Below are positions 1 to 6,286 of a stretch of 7,708 nucleotides of DNA, piece after piece. The notes beneath the pieces are model-generated. The model was not told where the DNA came from. It ran no database searches and was given only the letters and a program-made list of their open reading frames with translations. The stretch is from Bryobacterales bacterium. Its GTDB lineage: Bacteria; Acidobacteriota; Terriglobia; Bryobacterales; Bryobacteraceae. Position numbers and translations under genes: made by a program. Position 1 is the stretch's first letter, and each line of letters starts with the position of its first letter. Where the stretch lies: assembly GCA_003132865.1 (NCBI GenBank), contig PKYZ01000829.1, forward strand, positions 1 through 7,708. The letters are read 5' to 3'.

Positions 1-480
<480 letters not shown>

Positions 481-596
481 AGAGGGTATGGGGCTTTGGG
501 CGCGTGATGCTCGCCCGCGGTTGGGGCCAGGGACTCGGGGTTGTGCTTCGGACGGGCGCGCGGCCAGCGTAGGTTAGTTTGACACGTTCACGAAGG

Positions 597-1526
597 CTAC
601 GGTGAAACGGTCGCGGTGGTAGAACACCAATCGGTCGCCTCAGCGCCGTAGAGAAAAGCTCGGCCGAACTGACCTGGCAGCGACGGCTGAATCCAGGTCT
701 GGTCAGGTCCGCCTATCGAGAGAAAGCGCCACGTGTGGTTCCTATTATCTGCAGTTGTCACGTACGTGCGCCCGTCGTCCGTCAAGGCTAGCCCGTTCAC
801 CACCTCCGACTTGTTAATGCTAATGACCGGGTACTTTCGCACTGTGCCGTCGGAAAGAATCTCGTAGTACCGCGAGCCCGGTCCGTTCGTGGGCCCCGTG
901 TACCACCCAATTCGGCCACGGGCCGCCCGAAGCCATCCGTACTCAACCATGAAACGTGACGAAAACTCGGATCTGGCAATGACCGCCCCAATCATTTTTC
1001 CGGCGCGATCAAAGTGGCGGACGACGCCGCTCCCGGGTGGTGTAGAGTCCATGGCGGCCATGGGGTTCGCGTCCTCCGGGCCCGCTGTCCAGATTGACCC
1101 GTCGGCTGCCACGGCAATCCGGCTTGGGGAATAGGGATACAAACGAATTACGGTTAACTCGACCCCAGTTCTGCCGAAAACTGCGAGAAAACCGGTTCCC
1201 CGGCCCGAGTAATCGTAGACCTTTCCGCACGCCACAACCATACCGTCCGAACCCCTGGCCGCGTCGAGAAGGTCAATGGTTTCGCTCTCCGGAATTGTCA
1301 GAATCAGAGGGGAAACAAAGGTGACGAGGGCTCCCCCAGACCACTCGGGCATGCGAACTCCCCCGAGATCGTATTGGATCGTAGCTTCGCGATCGATCGA
1401 GAAGCTGCTTGCCTGGACACACAAACACCCTGCGAATAAGAGTATGCCGCATGGCAGCGCGGCGAGTGTTCGGAAAGTGACTCTTTTGAAGAGTCCAATC
1501 GAGCTGTTTTCACTAAAGTTCAGCAT
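597..1526 (-). CDS. Exported propeller-like protein of unknown function, C-terminus probably frameshifted
   Basis: As read it has 309 residues from the ATG at 1526. An upstream in-frame start at 1589 would overlap the previous gene, and AAGG sits about 10 nt before 1526. The N-terminus has a Lys/Arg-containing start and a hydrophobic stretch at about residues 19-37. Export could be by signal peptidase I (VQA|SS, after residue 39) or as a lipoprotein (FAGC, Cys34). The rest is beta-rich with NHL/propeller-like turns such as SRIAVAADGSIWTAG (about 135-149) and GLALTDDGRTYVTTAD (about 245-260), suggesting a binding or scaffold propeller. I do not recognise the family. It lies 26 bp behind the cysteine-rich gene, probably in one operon. 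At 638-639 one missing G would explain a frame change: with it restored, the protein ends GDRLVFYHRDRFTVAFVNVS plus Asn, with the stop at 574, and codons rich in GC at position three. Confidence 0.75.
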   Translation of the reverse strand: MLNFSENSSIGLFKRVTFRTLAALPCGILLFAGCLCVQASSFSIDREATIQYDLGGVRMPEWSGGALVTFVSPLILTIPESETIDLLDAARGSDGMVVACGKVYDYSGRGTGFLAVFGRTGVELTVIRLYPYSPSRIAVAADGSIWTAGPEDANPMAAMDSTPPGSGVVRHFDRAGKMIGAVIARSEFSSRFMVEYGWLRAARGRIGWYTGPTNGPGSRYYEILSDGTVRKYPVISINKSEVVNGLALTDDGRTYVTTADNRNHTWRFLSIGGPDQTWIQPSLPGQFGRAFLYGAEATDWCSTTATVSP

Positions 1527-1552
1527 ATTTATTCGCCTTGATCCACCGAGAC

Positions 1553-2092
1553 CTACTGGCACCCGCAATTCTGCGGTGTGTTGTAACAAGTGGCTTCGTC
1601 ACAACCGCATCCGCCGTCCGCGCCGCAGGCAGGCCCGATGATGGTGTTCCCGATTGCGCAGGCGCCTCCATAAACCCCAGCGTGGTAGCCGCCCTCACAA
1701 CCCCCGGGGCACTCAAAGTACTCCATCCTTGTGCGACAGCCGAAGCATTGATTCGTAGGGTTCTGACAGATTCCGTTGTCTTGAGCGTGCACGACCTTTT
1801 CCAGCCCGACCATGGCCGCTACGCGCGAGAGAACGCCCGGCACCTTCCCACAACCCGACCGGCGAGCTAGGCTAGCACGATTCGGCGGGTAAATCTTGCC
1901 ATTCACGTAGGCCGGCACCGGACGAAGCCCCCGGAAGAACGATGTCAGGTGCTCGCCTGTGTAAGAGGCCAGCGCAACGCGGCTTGGTCGTCTTGCACGC
2001 CGAACATTGTGATTGGCGATCGTCAGCGTGACGACCGCTACGAATGCGGCAAGTGCCAGGAAACTACCAACTCCTCTTCGCCATGGCGGCAT
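1553..2092 (-). CDS. Cysteine-rich exported or membrane-anchored protein, unknown function
   Basis: A 179-residue protein. Residues 10-25 form a hydrophobic segment after two arginines (an uncleaved anchor or signal peptide). A basic linker (30-80) follows. The C-terminal domain (109-178) has twelve cysteines spaced C-x6-C-x2-C-x8-C-x3-C-x12-C-x10-C-x5-C-x1-C-x4-C-x6-C-x1-C; a thirteenth is Cys81. The even number and exported position suggest disulfides outside the cytoplasm, though metal binding is possible. VHA|QD at about 101-105 resembles a second processing site just before the Cys-rich part. The ATG at 2092 is the only usual start codon in this stretch, but its Shine-Dalgarno is weak and it overlaps a TAAAAT hexamer. 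It is probably the first gene of an operon with the propeller-like gene. It is not the methylamine dehydrogenase light chain, because the Cys domain has no tryptophan. I do not recognise the family. Confidence 0.72.
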   Translation of the reverse strand: MPPWRRGVGSFLALAAFVAVVTLTIANHNVRRARRPSRVALASYTGEHLTSFFRGLRPVPAYVNGKIYPPNRASLARRSGCGKVPGVLSRVAAMVGLEKVVHAQDNGICQNPTNQCFGCRTRMEYFECPGGCEGGYHAGVYGGACAIGNTIIGPACGADGGCGCDEATCYNTPQNCGCQ

Positions 2093-2118
2093 TTTACCAG
2101 AAGATGGCTACGTTGTCG

Positions 2119-2180
2119 AGGCGTTTTCAGGCGTTTTCAGGCTCATTCTGTAATCACACTCCGATTTCCGGCTCATTCTA
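2119..2180. repeat. Cluster of short direct repeats, possible mobile-element end
   Basis: GCGTTTTCAG occurs twice in tandem at 2121-2140, and GGCTCATTCT occurs at 2140-2149 and again at 2170-2179, exactly 30 bp apart. On the minus strand the units read AGAATGAGCC and TGAAAACGCC in 10-bp steps, so they fall on one face of the helix. Multiple internal repeats are typical of IS21-family ends, and the GAATGAGCC wording feels similar to me, but no istA or istB remnant is visible. A regulator-binding array for the minus-strand operon that starts at 2092 is the other reading. Confidence 0.45.
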
Positions 2181-2324
2181 CGAAAAATGCTGGGGTAGTG
2201 TCTGAAATGCCGTACTAACGCCCACATTAAGTCCGCATTAGCCTGCCCAGTTGGAGCGGCCAGCGGCGGCCAAATCCTCTAGTCTAGTGTGATGCGCGGG
2301 AATTCGTGGCAGACTGGATGAATC

Positions 2325-2328
2325 GAGG
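2325..2328 (+). promoter_or_regulatory. Shine-Dalgarno for the nitrilase TTG start
   Basis: GAGG with 8 nt to the TTG at 2337. There is no in-frame ATG nearby. The next possible start is the GTG at 2352, which has a poorer upstream site. Confidence 0.6.
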
Positions 2329-2336
2329 CTACGTGC

Positions 2337-3293
2337 TTGACTGAGAATCGTGTGACCGTCGCGGTGGTGCAGGCTGGATCGATCTTGTTCGACCGGGAAC
2401 GAACGCTCCGGAAGGCCGCCGATCTAGTGCTGGATGCCGCGCGGCGCGGCGCCAGGCTCATCGTCTTTCCGGAGGCATTTGTGGGCGGCTATCCGAAGGG
2501 ACTGGACTTCGGGGCGCGCGTGGGTTCCCGCACTCCCGCCGGCCGCGAACAGTTTCGCGTCTACTACGAGAGCGCGATGCAGGTTCCCGGCCCTTGCTGC
2601 GATTCGCTCGGCGGCCTGGCGCGCGATCATTCGGTGGACCTCGTAATGGGCGTGGTGGAGCGCGATGGCGGGACGCTCTACTGCACGGTACTGTTCTTCG
2701 CGCCGGATGGGAGCCTGCGCGGCAAGCACCGCAAGCTGATGCCCACGGCCGCCGAGAGACTCGTGTGGGGTTTCGGCGATGGTTCCACCCTCCCCGTGCT
2801 CGAGACGCCTATCGGACGCGTGGGCGCGGTCATCTGTTGGGAGAATTACATGCCGCTGCTGCGCATGGCGATGTACAGCAAAGGCATCGAACTATACTGC
2901 GCGCCCACGGTGGACGATCGGGAAACATGGCTTCCTACGATGCGGCACATCGCGCTCGAAGGAAGATGTTTCGTGCTCTCCGCGTGCCAATATCTGCGGC
3001 GCGCCGATTGTCCGCCCGCGTATGACCTTCCGCAAACGGTGGAGGCGGATACCGAGCTGATCGGCGGCGGCAGCGTAATTGTCAACCCGTTGGGCCAGGT
3101 GTTGGCTGGACCGCATCGTGGCGGCGAAGCGGTTCTGACGGCGGACCTGGACCTTGGCGATCTGGCGCGTGGTAAGTATGACTTGGACGTGACCGGGCAC
3201 TACGCCCGGCCGGACGTCTTTCGCTTGACCGTGGATGAAACGCGAAGATCGCCGGTCGTGACAATGGCGGACGACCGATTTGGTCCGGCGTAA
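2337..3293 (+). CDS. Nitrilase (carbon-nitrogen hydrolase superfamily, branch 1)
   Basis: A 318-residue cytoplasmic enzyme expected to hydrolyse an organic nitrile to carboxylic acid and ammonia through a cysteine thioester. All catalytic residues are visible: Glu46 in FPEAFVGGYPKG, Lys133 in KHRKLMPT, Glu140 in ERLVWGFGDGSTL and Cys167 in CWENYMPLLRMAMYSKG. The CWENYMP and GHYARPDVFRLTVDE segments (about 287-301) mark a true nitrilase rather than an amidase or ureidopropionase. Length is at the short end for the family (usually about 300-370), with a brief C-terminal tail, so substrate class (arylacetonitrile, aliphatic or cyanide) cannot be read from sequence. The TTG start has GAGG 8 nt upstream. 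It stands alone: there is no nitrile hydratase, aldoxime dehydratase or Nit1-type cluster partner beside it. It converges on the 126-residue secreted-protein gene. Confidence 0.93.
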   Translation: MTENRVTVAVVQAGSILFDRERTLRKAADLVLDAARRGARLIVFPEAFVGGYPKGLDFGARVGSRTPAGREQFRVYYESAMQVPGPCCDSLGGLARDHSVDLVMGVVERDGGTLYCTVLFFAPDGSLRGKHRKLMPTAAERLVWGFGDGSTLPVLETPIGRVGAVICWENYMPLLRMAMYSKGIELYCAPTVDDRETWLPTMRHIALEGRCFVLSACQYLRRADCPPAYDLPQTVEADTELIGGGSVIVNPLGQVLAGPHRGGEAVLTADLDLGDLARGKYDLDVTGHYARPDVFRLTVDETRRSPVVTMADDRFGPA

Positions 3294-3301
3294 CGGGAGG
3301 A

Positions 3302-3321
3302 GCGCGACCGGGGGGTCGCGC
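3302..3321. terminator. GC-rich hairpin after the nitrilase, candidate terminator
   Basis: A perfect 8-bp stem (GCGCGACC with GGTCGCGC) with a GGGG loop, 9 nt after the nitrilase stop. No T-run follows, so intrinsic termination is not assured. It may act with the next hairpin between the two convergent genes. Confidence 0.5.
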
Positions 3322-3339
3322 GCGGACGAGGGCGTCCGC
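3322..3339. terminator. Second hairpin between convergent genes, REP-like core
   Basis: A perfect 7-bp stem (GCGGACG with CGTCCGC) with an AGGG loop, directly abutting the previous hairpin and 4 nt from the stop of the convergent gene. Its right half, GGCGTCCGCCA, recurs at 4529-4539, also in a hairpin just after a gene. It could be a dispersed intergenic repeat rather than, or as well as, a terminator. Confidence 0.45.
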
Positions 3340-3343
3340 CACG

Positions 3344-3724
3344 CTAGTGCGCGGGCTGGCGGCTCAGGTGGACCTTGCCGGTGATAGCGGTACCATCCAT
3401 CGATCCGCTCATTTCGCCGTCCAAGCGGTCGCCATCCAGCGTGAGCACGAACTTGACTAGGCCACTGGTTTCCGCCGACGAAACCTCGAAGGTCAGCCGT
3501 TTGCCATCCAGCTTGGCGTTCTGAATGGATTCGGCTTCCTGGTCCTCTTGCCGCCCGATGGTGCCAGTGACCGCGCCGGCCTTCTGCCGCAGTTCGGCGC
3601 GCACCTGGGTGTTGATGGTGGAGCCGCCGGTAGGGTCGTCCACATCCACGTTTCCCGTCCATTTGCCGGATACATCCGCCGCCATGAGCGCCGCGGCAAG
3701 GCACGGCAAAAGCCAGAGTTTCAT
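3344..3724 (-). CDS. Small secreted protein of unknown function (GKWTG type)
   Basis: A 126-residue protein with a short signal peptide (MKLWLLPCLAAALMA, likely cut before Ala-Asp at about residue 15-16). The mature part is a run of short beta strands: GKWTGNVDV at about 20-28, the core AELRQKAGAVTGTIGRQ, then DGKRLTFEV and VKFVLTLDGDRLDGEMSGS. This layout matches small periplasmic or extracellular beta-barrel-like hypotheticals that I remember as many-copied in Acidobacteriota; their function is not known to me. GGAGG (3730-3734) lies 5 nt before the ATG, so the start is firm. It is divergent from the cyclophilin gene and convergent with the nitrilase gene, so it is probably transcribed alone. 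Confidence 0.83.
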   Translation of the reverse strand: MKLWLLPCLAAALMAADVSGKWTGNVDVDDPTGGSTINTQVRAELRQKAGAVTGTIGRQEDQEAESIQNAKLDGKRLTFEVSSAETSGLVKFVLTLDGDRLDGEMSGSMDGTAITGKVHLSRQPAH

Positions 3725-3779
3725 TGCAGCCTCCGTTTTCTCTCAACGCCTGGATAGCTTATCATGTCCCGAAACAGGA

Positions 3780-3785
3780 TAGAAT
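3780..3785 (+). promoter_or_regulatory. Possible -10 hexamer for the cyclophilin gene
   Basis: TAGAAT matches the sigma-70 -10 consensus at 5 of 6 bases and lies in an AT-richer patch between divergent genes, 62 nt before the ATG at 3848. No good -35 stands 16-18 bp upstream, so this is a weak call. Confidence 0.25.
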
Positions 3786-3847
3786 AAGGGGCTTATGTCC
3801 AGTGGCGCGGAGCTTCGCTCTGCCCGCCGGTGAAAGGAAATGATCGC

Positions 3848-4483
3848 ATGAAAACAACGATTGGTTTACTCGCTATAGTGGCCGGGGTGTTCGCCCAAGC
3901 GCCTCCCGCCGCGCAACGCAAGACGCCGATGGTGAATCCGGCTTTGTACAAAGGCCAAGCCCCAGCAAAATTCAAGGTGAAATTCACCACTACGAAGGGC
4001 ATCTTTGTAGTGGAAGTGCACCGCGACTGGGCTCCGATCGGTGCCGACCGATTTTACAACCTCGCGCGTGGCGGTTATTTCGACGGCGGGCCGTTCTACC
4101 GGGTCAAAGCCGGCTTCATGGCCCAGTTCGGCTTTAGTCCCAACCCGGCCGTGAGCAAGGCTTGGGGAAAGGCCACCATCAAAGATGACCCTGTGACGCA
4201 AAGCAACAAGCGCGGCTACATCACCTTCGCTAAGACGGGCGCTCCGAACTCCCGCTCGACCCATCTGTTCATCAATTATATCGACAACTCTGTCCTCGAC
4301 GGCCAAGGCTTCGCTCCGTTTGGACAAGTCGTGGAGGGGATGGAAGTGGTAGACAAGCTGGACCCGGAATACGGGGATGGGGATCAAGACAAAATAAGCG
4401 AGGGCGGCGCAGCATTCGTGAAGCGCGCCTACCCGAAGATGGACTTGATCCTGAAGGCCGAACTAATGCCGCTGGGAACGTAG
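3848..4483 (+). CDS. Exported cyclophilin-type peptidyl-prolyl cis-trans isomerase
   Basis: A 211-residue protein that should speed proline cis/trans isomerisation in folding exported proteins. The signal peptide is MKTTIGLLAIVAGVFAQA, so it acts in the periplasm or outside the cell. The cyclophilin domain spans about residues 44-170. The active-site block FYRVKAGFMAQFGF carries Arg85, Phe90, Met91 and Gln93, equivalent to human CypA Arg55, Phe60, Met61 and Gln63. HLFINYIDN supplies Phe141 (CypA Phe113). The CypA Trp121 position is Leu (VLDGQG), as in many bacterial cyclophilins, which usually lowers cyclosporin binding. An extra charged segment (about 171-195) lies near the C-terminus. I start at the ATG at 3848, with AAAGGA 9 nt upstream; an in-frame GTG at 3830 would place that ribosome site inside the gene and bury the signal peptide. 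Confidence 0.93.
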   Translation: MKTTIGLLAIVAGVFAQAPPAAQRKTPMVNPALYKGQAPAKFKVKFTTTKGIFVVEVHRDWAPIGADRFYNLARGGYFDGGPFYRVKAGFMAQFGFSPNPAVSKAWGKATIKDDPVTQSNKRGYITFAKTGAPNSRSTHLFINYIDNSVLDGQGFAPFGQVVEGMEVVDKLDPEYGDGDQDKISEGGAAFVKRAYPKMDLILKAELMPLGT

Positions 4484-4519
4484 TTTTTCAAGCTTTCACC
4501 GGTCAGCACTTTGCGCACA

Positions 4520-4535
4520 GGACGCGGCGGCGTCC
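4520..4535. terminator. Hairpin after the cyclophilin gene, candidate terminator or REP-like repeat
   Basis: GGACGC and GCGTCC form a perfect 6-bp stem around a GGCG loop, 36 nt after the cyclophilin stop. It lacks a T-run. It shares GGCGTCCGCCA (4529-4539) with the hairpin at 3322-3339. Confidence 0.4.
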
Positions 4536-4881
4536 GCCATGAAGACCAGAAACCGGGCGGCGCTGTGTCGCGATGTGCGCGGGCTCCTGGAGTGCCATCA
4601 CGGCGCTCTATACCTGCAAGAGCCGGACCATGGAGCCAGCCCGATTTCGGTGTTTTCCAGATTCACCTTATCCTTCCTCAACTTGCCGGTTCGAACGCCT
4701 TGGCGCTCCATGCACCAGCCCAAGCCTTCCGTCGAGGCTTCGGCTTCTCGGGCTGCACCGGGCTTCGGGCGGCGCTCTCGCCCAGCCCCTCGATGCGGGC
4801 CATACCGCGCGATGGCCGTCTTGGGGGCCTTCGCCTTCTTGGTCGGCTTCTCACCCGGCGGGCTGTCCACGTCGATTGGAA

Positions 4882-4896
4882 TAGTCTAGTCTAGTC
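4882..4896. repeat. TAGTC tandem repeat, three copies
   Basis: Three exact copies of the pentamer TAGTC lie 60 nt upstream of the 441-residue gene. Two near copies (TAGTC, TAGTG; 2280-2289) lie 47 nt upstream of the nitrilase. The similar spacing before two plus-strand genes hints at a regulatory role, but CTAG-containing runs can also be chance. Confidence 0.4.
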
Positions 4897-4956
4897 TCGA
4901 CCCGGCACGCATGAGCGCGTGCGACACCCACCGCGTGTGAGATACTGTTCTCTGTC

Positions 4957-6282
4957 ATGGCGACACGCCTCGGCGTCTGCCTCTGGTGTTCGATTGCGGC
5001 GTATCTCGCTTGCGCGAGCGGCGCACTTGCGCAAGCGCCCGTCCGCAAGATCCGGCAGAAAATGACGGACACTTTGAACGGTACAGGGGATTTCGTCTGT
5101 TCCGTGTCCATAGAGCGCACAGAGCGGATGGGCAAGGGGGCGCTGACAGGACTTCCGGTACTGCGCGTGACTGCCGGCATCATCAACGGGAAAGAGCTGT
5201 ATGCGTTACCTTCCACGGATGACGATCAAGCCCTTCTAAAGAAAGTGCTGGCAGTGTACAGCAGGGCCGGCACGGGCAGCTTCGCCATGTACGCGCGAGC
5301 TGTCTTTCAAACCGCCGCGGCCACCTTCTACGACGGCCCGGAAGAATCGAAGGACGGCCGGACGCTATCGCGCCTGGATTTCGCCATGCCGCGCGAGGTG
5401 AGCCATTATTCGCTCAACAACGCGGGACAGCCGGTGGAGCTTGGTTACTCCGGCTCTATCTGGACCGATCCTCGCAATCAGGAAGTGGCGCGGCTGTTAC
5501 TGCAGGCCGAAAACATACCCCCGGATCTGGGCATCAAGGCAGTGACTCAGACAATCGAATATGGCCGCACCAGCATCGCCGGTCTCTCCACGCTTCTCCC
5601 GGCCGCTACGGATCTTACCCTGCAGGAACTGTCGGGGCGGGAACTGCGCATCACCGAGCATTTTAGCGATTGCCGCCAGTACCTTTCCAAGCGCGGGGAG
5701 CAATTCGTCGAGAACCGGCTGGAAGCTCTCGCGAACGCGCCTCTGGCGCCGGCAGCTCCGCTCCCGGTTTCTCAGGCGTACCCATCAATCGAGGAATTGT
5801 TGCCCGCGAAGACTCCGTTCGAAATGATCCTGCAAGATCCCATCGACGAGCGGACCACGACGGCGAGCGGCAAGATTTCGTTTACCGTCTTCCGGGATGT
5901 CAAAAAGGACAGCAAGGTAATATTGCCGAAGGGCGCTACGGCCACGGGACATGTCACTCGAATCATCCGGCAAACATACGTTTTGAACACTTCCGTGAAG
6001 GCCTACTATCTCGTTGGCATTCAACTGGACACCATCGACGTGGGAGACCGGCGTTTTCGGATATGGGCCAACCTCGAGCGCGTGGGCCCGCCGGCTGCCC
6101 AGATTTGTTTTGTGCCGTTATCCCATAACCCCGATAAATGGGGCGATTATGACGACATCTACCAACTGTTCATAATCCCGAACTCCGATAGAGACGAATC
6201 TTTTCTAGGGGTCGTGGCGGAATTTCTGCGTCTTGGGAATAACTGGCGAACGTATTGGACCATCGCAAAACCACCGGCATAG
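4957..6282 (+). CDS. Secreted protein of unknown function, Acidobacteriota-type
   Basis: A 441-residue protein. Residues 1-25 are a signal peptide (cut after ALA, before Gln-Ala-Pro). The next part, MTDTLNGTGDFVCSVSIERT and on (36-57), resembles the N-terminal segment of a large set of acidobacterial secreted hypotheticals, roughly 'LPNFxCxxxIER'; that link is from memory. A low-complexity Ala/Pro linker (about 258-275) separates it from a C-terminal beta-rich domain (about 283-378) with QDPIDERTTTASGKISFTV and VILPKGATATGHVTRI. That layout recalls domains in VirB10/TrbI-like and related envelope proteins, where a stable barrel carries a 'cost of default' value segment, but the match is loose. 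The ATG at 4957 has no Shine-Dalgarno. GATACT at 4941-4946 could be a -10 element that would make the message nearly leaderless. The stop lies 4 bp from the stop of the convergent gene. Confidence 0.83.
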   Translation: MATRLGVCLWCSIAAYLACASGALAQAPVRKIRQKMTDTLNGTGDFVCSVSIERTERMGKGALTGLPVLRVTAGIINGKELYALPSTDDDQALLKKVLAVYSRAGTGSFAMYARAVFQTAAATFYDGPEESKDGRTLSRLDFAMPREVSHYSLNNAGQPVELGYSGSIWTDPRNQEVARLLLQAENIPPDLGIKAVTQTIEYGRTSIAGLSTLLPAATDLTLQELSGRELRITEHFSDCRQYLSKRGEQFVENRLEALANAPLAPAAPLPVSQAYPSIEELLPAKTPFEMILQDPIDERTTTASGKISFTVFRDVKKDSKVILPKGATATGHVTRIIRQTYVLNTSVKAYYLVGIQLDTIDVGDRRFRIWANLERVGPPAAQICFVPLSHNPDKWGDYDDIYQLFIIPNSDRDESFLGVVAEFLRLGNNWRTYWTIAKPPA

Positions 6283-6286
6283 CCGC

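Larger units (their letters stand above)
2093..2336. other. Divergent intergenic region between the Cys-rich gene and the nitrilase
   Basis: This 244-bp gap must hold the promoters of both divergent genes. I cannot point to a convincing -35/-10 pair in either direction. It holds the repeat cluster at 2119-2180, two TAGTS pentamers at 2280-2289, and a CATTA repeat at 2224-2238. No ORF here looks coding. Confidence 0.5.
4484..4956. other. 473-bp region without a convincing gene
   Basis: Several frames stay open here: three on the plus strand from about 4511-4573 to 4884-4894, and one on the minus strand, 4598-4870. None has a Shine-Dalgarno, a recognisable domain or clear codon bias. The minus frame encodes a Lys/Pro/Arg-rich 90-residue peptide ending VNLENTEIGLAPWSGSCRYR plus Ala-Pro, which looks slightly protein-like and might be a relic. 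The region opens with the hairpin at 4520-4535 and holds the TAGTC repeat at 4882-4896. A structured or regulatory RNA is possible, but I cannot define one. Confidence 0.5.

Noticed and set aside
1527..1589. Upstream start for the propeller-like gene at 1589
   Set aside because: It would overlap the end of the Cys-rich gene and push the signal peptide 21 residues inward; the ATG at 1526 fits better.
1553..2092. Methylamine dehydrogenase light chain (twelve cysteines next to a propeller protein)
   Set aside because: The Cys-rich domain has no tryptophan, so it cannot form tryptophan tryptophylquinone, and the cysteine spacing does not match.
2892..3746. Minus-strand open frame of 284 codons spanning two genes
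   Set aside because: It overlaps the nitrilase and the secreted-protein gene in wrong frames; its composition is Arg/Gly/His-rich as expected for a shadow.
3830..3847. GTG at 3830 as start of the cyclophilin gene
   Set aside because: The ribosome site AAAGGA would fall inside the coding region; the ATG at 3848 gives a clean signal peptide.
4688..4696. GGTTCGAAC, resembling a tRNA T-loop
   Set aside because: The flanking bases do not form the T-stem and no acceptor or anticodon arm is found around it.
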